Below, piece after piece: positions 37,643 to 47,705 of a DNA stretch of 64,000 nucleotides. Origin of the DNA: Agrocybe praecox (taxonomy: Eukaryota; Basidiomycota; Agaricomycetes; Agaricales; Agrocybaceae). The stretch's first letter is position 1. Every line of letters begins with the position of its first letter. Position numbers and translations under genes: made by a program. The notes under the pieces are model-generated. The model had not been told where the DNA came from. It did not search any database and saw nothing but the letters and a program-made list of their open reading frames with translations. The stretch lies in contig OZ024843.1 of the NCBI GenBank assembly GCA_964017145.1, positions 1,913,001 through 1,977,000 on the forward strand, given 5' to 3'.

Positions 37643-38681
37643 TCAATGTTTCGTACCCCTCTTCAGTTTTCTTACCATCTAAAAAGTAATGTTGGTACGT
37701 TTATCTGCTTCATGGTGCGGGAGGAAACTTACAATTTTACCGATCACTGGCTCATGGTGCCACGTTGGGTTTTGCTCACCAAAAGCAATATCGATCACGG
37801 TTTCAAAGCCATGCGAATGGTAAAATTTGGTATTCTTGATATTGCTGGAATATAACCAGCATGACTTCCCGCTATCATCCGCCTGAACAAGACGTCAGCT
37901 TCTACTTGCTACTGATGCGTATCTTGGTTTCGCATCTCACCAGACTCGTAACTGCATGTAAAAGAGCACTTCCGTAGCCCTGCCCCTGTCTTGCGGGATC
38001 GGTTGCTAGAATCTCGACACACATCATATTTTTGCCTTCATCTCCAAATAATCTTTGGATTTCCTTCTTGCATTTATCTTCCACTTCTCTGCTTCTCTGG
38101 CTAATTGTCAGCATCATGCGGAAGAAAAAGAAAAATGATGTTCACTGCGTACTTTTCTCTGTTCCTTCGTTCCGAATTTTCTGTTGATGACTGCAGCGCA
38201 ACCTTTCACAATTTTGCCTAAAATTTTTCGAATTCCTTTCGGGTCGCCTTCGGAATTCCCTGGAATCCTGTGGAAAGAAATGTTGAGAAGGGTCTGGAGA
38301 ATTTGTCGAAAAACTCACGTTGCAACTACATAAGCGGTTCCTGATTCTATAGTGAACCCAACTCTGTCGAAAGGGAGGGTAACGGTTAATAGCAATGCCA
38401 TTGACAGTCTGTCCATCGCTTTCTCCCAATATGTTTGTTTGTTCCTCTATACCGTCCTGGTCAGTCATTTGTATTCTTCGAACAAACCACTGGCGGCTAC
38501 ATTACGTATGTACTGCATCTGAGGGTCTTTCTCAAATCCAGTTACCCATACCCCGCTCGCCCTCCAGATATGTGCTATCCTCGACAGTTAAACATCAAAC
38601 GTACGACCAAAGAATCAACGCCGACCCACCTTGGCGGAGAGGAACAACACTTCTATCAATCTGACGTTCACTCTCGATCAT
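37643..38681 (-). CDS. GNAT-family N-acetyltransferase, tandem copy A
   Basis: Gcn5-related acetyltransferase, substrate unknown. The start at 38681 (MIESERQIDRSVVPLRQ) splices in phase to AHIWRASGVWVTGFEKDPQM; the next exons give VGFTIESGTAYVVAT and IPGNSEGDPKGIRKILGKIV. The CoA-binding motif A is MCVEILATDPARQGQGYGSA, followed by WLYSSNIKNTKFYHSHGF (motif B) and GEQNPTWHHEPVI. A short last exon, MVRKLKRGTKH, ends at 37643. A second in-frame ATG lies at 38714. Exon borders match those of the two neighbouring paralogs, though its sequence is the most divergent of the three. Confidence 0.8.
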
Positions 38682-39141
38682 GTCTATTTCGTTTTTTTCT
38701 CCAAGAACGAGCATTTCAATAGTTGGAGAAATGAGAACGAAATGTGGGATTAGTTTAGGAGTTACAATCAAGGTTTATATGTACTATATAATAGATATGT
38801 TGACCCCCGCAGTAGTACACGGGTCCCTGGCTGCTGCGCATAATTCATTGCGTCCTCCTTATGCACATGTGCGGAATTCCATTCAACATACGTATGATGC
38901 GTTTTGATATCGGCAGGATGACTCGGGGACATTCTTCCAGATAAAATAAACACTCGAAATGTCTAAAGTCGTGGAGTCCTAGCAGTGTCCTGATAGAACT
39001 ATTCGGTAAACGGTGTTCTGAACGAGTGGGTAATGGGTTACGCTGTAGAAAACGAGCATGATAGAATAGAATCCCTATGTTAGTCCTTCGTGTATTTCGA
39101 CCGTACGGATCCGATAGAAGAATGGCTGAATGTGGCCGCGT
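38682..39141. other. Spacer between GNAT copies A and B
   Basis: About 460 bp that must hold the promoter of copy A. No ORF or clear element is seen. Confidence 0.45.
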
Positions 39142-40177
39142 TTATTCCCTTTTCGTTGAGAATTTGGCTTCACGGACCATCTGAAGACATCATTCTATAT
39201 AAATCGTTTGAAGGTACGAACACTGTATGAGGGAACTTACAAGATTGACTACCACGACTTCTTCATGCCAATCAGGATTATTCTCGCCGAGACAGGCCGC
39301 TCCTATTGTCTGAAATCCATGGCCGTTGTAGAATGTGGTATTTGCGACATTACTGGACACAAGCCACATCGATTGACTCTTTTGGTCAGCCTGAAAAAAG
39401 TCCTGAGTTAATTCGACTTTTAGAAAAGGGAATACAACCTACAATGGTAGTTATTTTTTCGAGAAGAGCACTACCGTACCCATGGCCTTGGTGGCTAGGG
39501 CTCGTAGCTAGGAGTTCGACGTAGATCATGCTTTTGACACGATCACCCAATTTTTCTCCAATAACCTTCGTTACCTTCTCTTGAACCTCTTTACTTCTCT
39601 GTGATGACAACTCATATCAATAGCTACACAAAGATATCCATAAAATCTGAAAATCTACTTTTTTGACGACAGCGTTCGCAGACGATTTCACCATGAATAG
39701 TATCCAGTTGGCGATCATATCCTTGAGTATTGGAATGGGACGCTTGGGCCCCTTTTCTACGAGAGTCCTAATGCGTGATGGGGTGTGAGCCATGGGTAGC
39801 ATGCAGTAGATTCCAGTAACTTACACCATCAGCAACGCAAGACCACCATGCACTGTGAATATCGTTTTGTTTTTGTACCACAGAGCATAAATCGACCTTT
39901 TCAACATTCGAGACCTGCGTTTTTCAGCAGCTGATCTCTTTTTGTTCTAGATATCATGGATTAGAAAAAGTTGGGACCATTTTAGTGGCACGCAAATATC
40001 ATATTCACGTCGGATACATATAGCGCCATTGGATCATTCTCGAAAGCGTCATCGGACGTTGACCCCGCTTTCCATACATCACCTATACGCGATTAATGCA
40101 AATTGAAAGAAGGAAATACCGACCAACTCACTCAATTGCATGGGTCGTGGTTCTCCAGACGATGATTGAAGATACAT
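39142..40177 (-). CDS. GNAT-family N-acetyltransferase, tandem copy B
   Basis: Paralog of the flanking genes. MYLQSSSGEPRPMQLS splices to DVWKAGSTSDDAFENDPMAL; middle exons cover a hydrophobic segment and IPILKDMIANWILFMVKSSA. Motif A is YVELLATSPSHQGHGYGSAL, motif B VSSNVANTTFYNGHGFQTIG, then CLGENNPDWHEEVVVVNL. The last exon, MVREAKFSTKRE, ends at 39142. Relative to copy C the protein keeps the R/Q-x-x-G-x-G/A acetyl-CoA loop (HQGHGYG). The target amine is unknown; the fold also fits polyamine, amino-acid or aminoglycoside-like acetyltransferases. Confidence 0.8.
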
Positions 40178-40647
40178 TTTGCTTGCCAGGATGGACGTCA
40201 GGATAAACCAGATATAAGAAGGAAGGAAAAGGTGATTATCAGCGGTCTTTTGACATTGCTTCCAGACCGCGAAACCCGTGCCAGGCTGTCGGCGCGCGGT
40301 GTGTAAGAATATTCACATATACCTGGGTAACAACTAAGAGGGGTTAGAAGAGCTATAAATAGCCCTTCTAACACATAGGCGAAGATGTATTGCGGTCTGA
40401 CATGCGAGGCGCACTGACCGCTATAGATAATTAGCATGTAGCCATGTTTGAGGCTTAAGGTTCGGAGAACTTTGACCGTTTCGAGTTTCCGACACCGTCG
40501 ATCTTCGTGATCTTCGCAAACGTCAAATATGCATTGATTGGGCCGACCAGAAATGTTTTCTTATTTATGAAGAATGAACGATACAATTCCATTAAAACCC
40601 TGGGCGCGAAAAAGAAAATACTGTTTTAATAAGCCGTTTAGAGGTCA
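40178..40647. other. Spacer between GNAT copies B and C
   Basis: About 470 bp, presumably the promoter of copy B. No convincing gene or repeat. Confidence 0.45.
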
Positions 40648-41685
40648 TTATTTTCCCTCGTTAACCCCGTGCTTGCTAACGGGTTCACGAACCATCTAAA
40701 GGTATAAAACGTCAGCGTGATATCTCAAAGACATAGGCAGGAGCTTACAATGCTGACGATAATAGGTTCTTGCTGCCAATCAGGATTATCCTCGCCTATA
40801 GCCGTTGTTCCAACAGTTTGAAAGCCTTGCAAATTGTAGAAACCCGTATTACGGATATTACTTGACTTGAGCCATGCAGCTTGGCCTTTCTGGTCCGCCT
40901 GATATTTGTGATTATCATTCCGATCAGTTTCCACAGAAAGAAATTGATCATACGATATTCACAACTTCTTTGAGAAGAGCAGTTCCATAACCACGACCTT
41001 GGGATGCTGGACTGGTAGCGACCAAGCTAACATAGATCATTTCCTTAACGCGATCTCCTAATGCCTCATTGGAAGCTTTATTCATCTTTTCTTCGACTTC
41101 TTTCGACCTCTAACCAATGGTGGCGTTATATACCATGTATATCGTACGGAGGTCGTCACTCGCCTGTTTCTCATCCCGTGTTTGGATATATGCCATCATA
41201 GATATCACACAACGCAAGAGTAAATCTTTGATGCGAGAGATGATAGGCTTTCGCCCAACGAGGCGGCTAAAATGGATGAAGATAGACACGCATGCATGAG
41301 GGATGAGGATATGGTGGAGATGCTAACGTTGCGAGGATCGCTGAGCCGCCATTAACACTCAGGACCAGGTCATTTCGCCACCAAAGCATGATGATTATCC
41401 TATAAGCTAGCCTGGTAATCAGTTTCCGAAAGAATGTTGGCTCTTGATTCTTCATGGCCTCCTTTAGATTTGGTACCGTGACGGTGTATTGGATCTGATG
41501 CTCACGTCTCGAGTATAATTCACCAGAGGATCGTCCTGGAACGCATCTTCCCAAGTAGATCCTGCATTGCAGACTTCAGCTATTCTCTAGTGAGTAGCCT
41601 GTAAGGAGCTGTGACTTCAAAATGGCTCACGCAACCGCAGGTAGTGTGGTTCGGAAGATAGAGTGCTTTCGTAGAATGAAGACAT
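40648..41685 (-). CDS. GNAT-family N-acetyltransferase, tandem copy C
   Basis: MSSFYESTLSSEPHYLRLR splices to IAEVCNAGSTWEDAFQDDPL. Following exons give a hydrophobic strand after LVLSVNGGSAILATLA and KPIISRIKDLLLRCVISMMA on the minus strand. Motif A (the region near 41000) reads VSLVATSPASQGRGYGTALL, motif B SSNIRNTGFYNLQGFQTVGT, then GEDNPDWQQEPIIVSI. The last exon, MVREPVSKHGVNEGK, ends at 40648. Copies B and C share the GFQT(I/V)G and GE(N/D)NPDW blocks, so they look like the youngest pair. Length is near 230 residues, normal for a single GNAT domain. Confidence 0.8.
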
Positions 41686-42083
41686 GATGAGAGGGGCAGG
41701 GCTGTGGTAACATATGCATGACAAAACCGTAGGTCTGATTTCAGTGATTTCCCCCGGAAAGACCGCTAAATATGATAGCGACGCGCTTTGAGAGGATGAT
41801 TATGTATATGCAACGCAAATATTGCGGGTTTTTTAGGCCGACAAAACAACGGGTTGTGGGTGTGCACTGTGCAGTGACTGGCTAATAGATATATATGCAG
41901 GAGAGAAATTAATATTAGACCGGGGATGATTCTCACGTGACATGTGCTTCTAGACTCTATATAGTATAGAGTGAGAATGAATTAAAGAAAGGAAACTAAA
42001 AGTTTAGGTAAATCACCCACTTGCATCCACCACGCTCTTTTATATAGCTCAACCCGCCTCGTAACTTCTCCTTCTCAACCACC
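41686..42083. promoter_or_regulatory. Divergent promoter region, GNAT copy C / Kre9-like gene
   Basis: About 400 bp. It contains an imperfect inverted repeat (ATTCTCAC at 41929-41936, GTGAGAAT at 41971-41978) enclosing the near-palindrome ACTCTATATAGTATAGAGT. Its role is unknown. Confidence 0.4.
42041..42046 (+). promoter_or_regulatory. TATA box of the Kre9-like gene
   Basis: TATATA 38-43 bases upstream of the ATG at 42084, followed by a pyrimidine-rich leader ending in ACCACCATG. Position and context are typical of a strongly expressed fungal gene. Confidence 0.5.
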
Positions 42084-42807
42084 ATGCGCTCCGTAGCTGC
42101 TCTTTTCACCCTCGTCGCCTCTGCCTTCGCCTACCAGGTAATCATTCCTAACGCCTCCCAAGGATGGACCGACCAGGGTGCCCAACCGTATGTTCTCCTT
42201 CTCACCCCATATTCCTTTGCTCACAAATTTCCGAATAGCCTTACCTGGCAGATGGTCAGCACTGACAGACAAAACTTCACTGCTCTCCTCATCAACCAGG
42301 TATGTACTCCTGAGCGAACACCTTATTGTCACTGGTCAATTAACCGCTATATCTAGTCCGTACAAGGTTTCGACCCCCAGGTGCTCAAGGCTTTGATCAA
42401 TGGTACTCTCGGACAAACCACAGTCAATCCACCCAGTGGTGGATGGCCCGTCGGGGAAAACTTCCGTGTCAACCTCGTTCAGGATGCTAACAACTTGAAT
42501 ACCATCTTGGCTCAGTCCCCTAACTTTACTATCAAGGCGTTTGTTGCCAACACCAGGTATGCATTAATCTTCTCTGGGTTTTACATACCTCATGCTCATC
42601 TCTTTCAATTTTTACAGCTCTTCCGTCGTTGCCACCAACACCAACATCAGCCCTGTAATCACCCCCACCAGCAATGCAGATGGCAGCTCTGCTGGCACAA
42701 GCACAACTGAACCCATTACAATTCCCACTGGTGCTGGCATGTCTGACTTCGGGGTTCCCACAGGCCTTCTAGCATTCCTTTCATTGATGGGCATCATCCT
42801 TGCCTAA
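42084..42807 (+). CDS. Secreted GPI-anchored Ser/Thr-rich protein with Kre9/Knh1-like N-terminal domain
   Basis: Cell-wall or plasma-membrane surface protein. The signal peptide MRSVAALFTLVASAFAYQ is followed by the Ig-like Kre9/Knh1 N-terminal domain: IIPNASQGWTDQGAQ, spliced to LTWQMVSTDRQNFTALLIN, then VNPPSGGWPVGENFRVNLVQ and NNLNTILAQSPNFTI. A Ser/Thr-rich segment precedes a hydrophobic tail, GVPTGLLAFLSLMGIILA, as expected for a GPI-attachment signal. Small introns interrupt the frame at about 42190, 42302 and 42557. Yeast Kre9 acts in beta-1,6-glucan assembly; mushrooms carry many such short paralogs of unclear role. Confidence 0.88.
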
Positions 42808-43067
42808 TTAAAATGAAGCTGGAAAACTTGAGCCTTTGTCTTCTTTGAAGACGTCCCTTCATTTATATACCTGCTACTTTTCGAGCGTTATGGGTTTGAA
42901 CTGGACAATGTTACATACTTACTATTTTCTTGATAACAAACATCGCTACATTGAACGACTTTCTACATGCATGTATCGTCGCAGAAAGTCTTCACCAACT
43001 AGTGATCCATACTGTAATAGCGTGGTCGTCCGTGTACCTTGTACTATTTGTTGTCGTTCTACTAATA

Positions 43068-44712
43068 TTAATTAGAGTGCCTGCCGACAGCACCCCACCA
43101 TGCCAGACCCGCTGTCCCCCCACCAAGGATTGCAATAGGTGGTAAAACTGAAAACCATTCCACTGCAGTGAACGTTGTTGCAGCTACTACCAGCCACCAC
43201 GGCTCAAGTCCCAGACTGATGCCTTGACTTGCCTCTGGTGTGAGATTTCCAATTTCCCACAATCGATAAACTGCCGTGAAGATGAAGCCAACAGCAGTGG
43301 CGTTAAAACCCCGCAAGATACTCGTCACTTCTCTGCGTTTCCTGAGCGACTGCCATATACTTTGAAAGCCAACGGAGAGCCAGAGACCGGGAGTGAAGAT
43401 ACCGACGAATGCAAGCATGGCGCCAATTACCGTTGGTATCGGCTTATTCGAAGCTGGACCTGCGATGGTCAATGCACCAAGGTATATGGCAAAGTTAAAG
43501 TTGGGTCCAGGCATGGCCTGTATAACAGCCAAACCCAGCAGGAAATCACGAGGTGAAACCCATCCAGGCGCCACTACGTAGTCACGTAGTAAAGGAATAA
43601 CAACTGGTCCTCCCCCAAAGATAATTGTTCCAGCCAGGAACATGTTGTTGAACAACGAAAATAAAAGCGGTGCTCGCTTAAGTGCGCTCCTACACGATAT
43701 AATCACTGCAAAAAGCGCGAAGAAAAGAGCGATCAATGATAACCCCGTCTTGACTGGAATGTGATATGTGGAAGTTTCGACGCCAGATGCACGTATTGAA
43801 GAACGAACGGATGTTACATCAGGGGGTGGCAATGGTGGTGGAGAAGCAGACGCCGCATGCCTCTGGTGGGATGCTCCTGGGCCTCCGCTGCGTGTCTCTG
43901 CGTCAATGGCGGCTATTGGGTTATCTTCATTTTCGGGCCCTGTCTCTGGTTCGGGAGGGTTGGTCAATCGCCGTCTGAAGAGCTTCTTGCGTCTCCATTT
44001 CATCAAGTAGGAGCGTCCCAAGAGATCCCAGAACACGGTTGCAGATCCTCCCAGGATCAAAAGGACGGGAAGATACCATAGAGCGTTAAAGCACATTCCT
44101 GCACAACCGCCAACCACGACGAGAATTCTGGTCAATGGATCTGTAATGGCTTTCCTGGAAAGTTGAATGGCGGAAAGTGCGATGATACCAACTATTGCCG
44201 CATTTAATCCAGATAGAAAAGCATAGGCTGGTCCTGGGAGTGTATCGTTTATACGTTGGACGCCGAGTGAGAAACCGTACATCGCGACAGCACCGGGAAA
44301 AGACCAAAGGAAGAAGACAAACATTGCAGGGATGATTCCGGCGTGTATCTGTGCGAGGTTGAAGAGCATTTTCGTAGAGGCAGGCCCAGGAAGAGCCTGC
44401 GATATCGCAAACAGTTCTTGGTACTGATGAAAGGTGAGAAACGAAAGGCGAAGAGGTGCAAAAGAGAGGTCGCACCGTTTGCTCGTCTATCCATGGGCTC
44501 TTCCCCATTCCATCCACGAATCTTCTATGAAAGATCTGGAAGTGAACAGGGGGTCCTCCAAAGGATGTGAAACCTAGGTCGTATGTCCTTGAAAAGACAT
44601 CGTACAACCGTGTTATAAGCCTTGGCTTGTTTTCGCCCGTCCCATTGAGATGCTCTGTGCTGGAGAACATTCGACGAAAGACTGAGTGTAGTAAGATATC
44701 GAAGGACCTCAT
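43068..44712 (-). CDS. Chromate transporter (CHR family, two-domain form)
   Basis: Membrane transporter of the CHR family; bacterial members export chromate while the Neurospora protein takes it up, so direction is uncertain here. Exon 1 starts MRSFDILLHS and contains YDLGFTSFGGPPVHFQIFHR. An intron near 44425-44475 joins DEQT to YQELFAISQALPGPASTKML. The second half repeats the domain: FGGGPVVIPLLRDYVV, GLAVIQAMPGPNFNFAIYLG. Paired FGG and PGP motifs in each half and about ten hydrophobic helices fit the long, duplicated form. A Pro/Ser/His-rich cytosolic linker (about 43790-43970) separates the halves. It is divergent from the QPRT gene, 271 bp apart. Confidence 0.93.
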
Positions 44713-44983
44713 GGCTGTCAAGTTGAAAGAATTCCACCTATATGCCCAACATGAGGCATATCCTGTAAATTACGAGCCATAATAAGTCGAAATCTGGGAC
44801 CGATTGATGTGATAGTCCGCGAGAAGAAAGTTAAATAGTGTCACGCGCACGTTTGTTCTATTTTCGTCGGGATCCGGAATTTGTGACCCGCCCTTTAGAT
44901 AGCCGGGGTCGACGAGCTCTTACTAAGTTTGCAATTTCAGAGTAGCTACCTCTCGATTAGACGACTGACACCAACTACTACGA

Positions 44984-46138
44984 ATGCCTGGAACCAATTC
45001 ATATGAACATCTCTTGCCTCCTAGTTGGAAGCAACAAATAGCTGGCTGGCTGGCAGAGGACACCCCCTCTTTTGATTACGGAGGATATGTTGTAGGAGAG
45101 GTTTTGCGTGAAGCCCATCTCTTCGGAAAGGGTTCTCAGACCGCTGTGCTCGCTGGATCACCATTCGTTACTGAAATTTTTGAACAACTTGGCTGCCAGT
45201 TAGTTTCTCCATTGACCGAGTGGTCGCTTATCTTATCATGTCTATGCTAGGGTAGAATGGCATATCAAAGAAGGCGACACATTTGAACCAGTAAAGCACG
45301 TTGCTACAGTGAAGGGCAAGGCAAGGTTCTTGTTGTTGGGGGAGCGTATAGCTCTTAATCTTCTGGCCCGGTGTAGCGGGATCGCTACCAAGTGAGCATC
45401 TATTATCTTTTTTCATGTAAAGAAGATACCTGATTGTTGTTTCAAGGTCAAAAAGGATCAAGGATCTGGCCAGGGGTTACGGTTTCAAGGGTATCGTTGC
45501 GGGCACCCGTAAGACAACCCCAGGTGTTTGAATTTCGTCCTCTGTTTCAAGAAAGTTGCTCAAGTTGCCATCAGGCTTCAGATTGGTCGAAAAATATGGA
45601 ATGATTGTAGGGGGTATTGATCCTCATCGTCATGATCTTTCTAGCATGATTATGCTAAAAGATAATCATATCTGGTCTTCTGGTATGTTTCTTCAAAGTT
45701 ATTACAAGTTGTCAGGCCTATATTTATCGAATTGTGACTTAGGTTCAATCACTGCCGCTATCAAGCAAGCTCGCGAGGTTGGAGGTTTCTCCCTTCTGCT
45801 AGACGTAGAAGTTGGCTCTGAGGCAGAGGCCGACGAGGCTATCGATGCTGGTGCAGACATTATCATGCTAGACAATATAGAAGGAGAAGAATTGGTCAGT
45901 GTGGCGAGGAGGTTGAAGCAAAAGTGGGCAGGACAGAGAAAATTCCTATTTGAGACGAGTGGGAATATAACAGAGTCCAACTTACAGGAAAGAGCTACCA
46001 ATGGTAAGATTGACCTTGGAAATAGGAACGTACTGCTGACCGGTCCATGTAGAAATCGACATCCTTAGCACGAGCGTCGTACATCAGTCTGTGCAGCATA
46101 TCGACTTCAGCCTCAAGATCCAAAAACCCAAAGCATAA
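44984..46138 (+). CDS. Nicotinate-nucleotide pyrophosphorylase (quinolinate phosphoribosyltransferase, QPRT/Bna6)
   Basis: Last dedicated step of de novo NAD synthesis: quinolinate plus PRPP gives nicotinate mononucleotide, CO2 and PPi. [19 protein letters not shown] opens the N-terminal domain. Conserved parts are [80 protein letters not shown], and the barrel segment [20 protein letters not shown] followed by IIMLDNIEG. The active-site Arg-His-Lys set (TRKT, RHDL, LKDNH) is present. The final exon adds [20 protein letters not shown] and ends KIQKPKA at 46138. Length is near 290 residues, normal for the family. Confidence 0.95.
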
Positions 46139-46199
46139 AATTCGAATGTATATATTGGCCAGAACCCAGTTTGTATGGTATTCTATCAGATGGTGACCT

Positions 46200-47533
46200 T
46201 TAGTTTCCGAGGTTGAAGAGCTTAATGGCGTTATCACCTCGCACTCCATCCTTGTCTTCTTGAGTCCATCCCTGTACGTCGTTGATCGCCTCCAGGTTTT
46301 CAGTGACGCTTCTCCATTTTTCCGAGGAAGAAAGTGGAGGGAAAAATGGATGGTCAGTTCCAAAAAGCATTCTTTTGCTGCCAACACTTCTGTTGGGCGG
46401 GCTCTTGACAAACGGAGTAGATGCAAAGTTTCCAGCGCGTGATATGACGTCGCTGGTGAAGCCTAGCTCTTCTGGACCATAGGCAACTGCGTCAAGATAC
46501 AATTTGCCCAGGTAGTACCTTGCATCGTGCTTGAGCCTAGATGCCACCACTGGGTCGTGGTCTATACAAGAAGCTAGTCGAGATGATAATGCTGGAAGGG
46601 CACCTCCGGAATGTGCCAGCAGTAAACGGAGATTAGGAAACTTATCAAACAATCCGGATAGAATCAAACGAGTCGCAGCCTGACAGACCGACAGATGTTA
46701 GGTGCTCGTCCATGACTTGATTCAAAATATAACACGTACGGTTGTTGTTTCGAAGGGGAAACCAAGCGCCAGAGGCAGAACGTGTCCGTTGTCTTTGTCA
46801 CCCCATGCGTTTCCGTCAACGCCGTAGTGGGGATGTAGGAATACCACCAGTCCGGCTTTCTCGATAGCAGCCCACACAGGATCTAGCGCTTCATCATCAA
46901 GGCCCCTCCCTACACCTTTAGTTCCCATAATTAAGCCACGCAAATGGGGCAGATTACCGATTTGGTGGACAATTTCAACCAGCGCAGAAGTCGTTATCTC
47001 CGGAACAAGTGGTAGGAGGCCAAAACCGTATAATCTTTTGATCTTGTTGTCTGCTACTGTTGGAGACGTTGCACAGTATTGCTCGAGATCATTGTTCAAT
47101 TCTGAAGCAAGTGTATGGGCCTGTGGGCCCGGAAGAAAGTCCAACCATGGGTTGGCTGTGCTAAGAAGATCCTGATTCAATACTCCGACAAGAAACTAAT
47201 GGGTCATAGGCATACCTGACAACTGAAACGTCGATGCCATGTTTATCCATGAAGCTCAACTTTTCTATAATAATAATAGAGAAATGAGTATGATTATTGC
47301 TTTGTGTAACCATAAGCCAGGCTGATACCTTCTCTGTCCCAGTACTGTGGCCCAACCGGTCGTCCTCCACTTGGTTCATGGTCCAAAATTAGTAGACGGT
47401 CCTCAGCTACTCCTTCAGCATTTTTGTTCGTGCGGATCAGAGGCACAGAGGTGCGCGTTCGCAGCAACGAAGCATATCGTGGTAGATATACGTGCGTATG
47501 TATATCTACGAGAAGTTTTCCAGCGACTGACAT
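46200..47533 (-). CDS. Amidohydrolase-fold decarboxylase, closest to isoorotate (uracil-5-carboxylate) decarboxylase
   Basis: Metal-dependent non-oxidative decarboxylase of the ACMSD superfamily. VDIHTHVYLPRYASLLRTRT carries the HxH zinc ligands. Further marks are MDKHGIDVSVVSTANPWLDF (across an intron), LRGLIMGTKGVGRGLDDEAL, VVFLHPHYGVDGNAW with the metal-binding His, LLLAHSGGALPALSSRLASC, and MLFGTDHPFFPPL with the catalytic Asp. The TANPWLDFL, MGTKGVGRGLDD and FGTDHPFFPP blocks recall fungal uracil-5-carboxylate decarboxylase of thymidine salvage more than ACMSD of the kynurenine pathway, from memory of the families. It lies tail to tail with QPRT, 61 bp between stops. ACMSD or a salicylate-type decarboxylase remains possible. 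Confidence 0.82.
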
Positions 47534-47705
47534 GAGGTTAAATAATAGAGCGTGAACGTTATCTCAACTCCTGAATAGGCCAACTCACAAATAGGCCCGA
47601 TGCCAAGCAAGCGCAAACATTCATTCGGAAATAGCCGATCAGTTCACGGAAGCAAATGACACGCTCCTGGGTCCCCATACAGACTCTTTTCAGAGCAAAC
47701 TCAAT

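Noticed and set aside
37643..38681. GNAT copy A as a pseudogene because no long ORF covers it
   Set aside because: Splicing of short exons restores all conserved blocks in frame, so a functional gene is the simpler reading.
41929..41978. Inverted repeat around ACTCTATATAGTATAGAGT upstream of the Kre9-like gene
   Set aside because: Arms of 8 bp in AT-rich promoter DNA are expected by chance. No TSD or second copy seen.
46200..47533. First read as ACMSD (aminocarboxymuconate semialdehyde decarboxylase), making a kynurenine branch-point pair with QPRT
   Set aside because: The blocks TANPWLDF, MGTKGVGRGLDD and FGTDHPFFPP fit isoorotate decarboxylase better. Kept only as an alternative.
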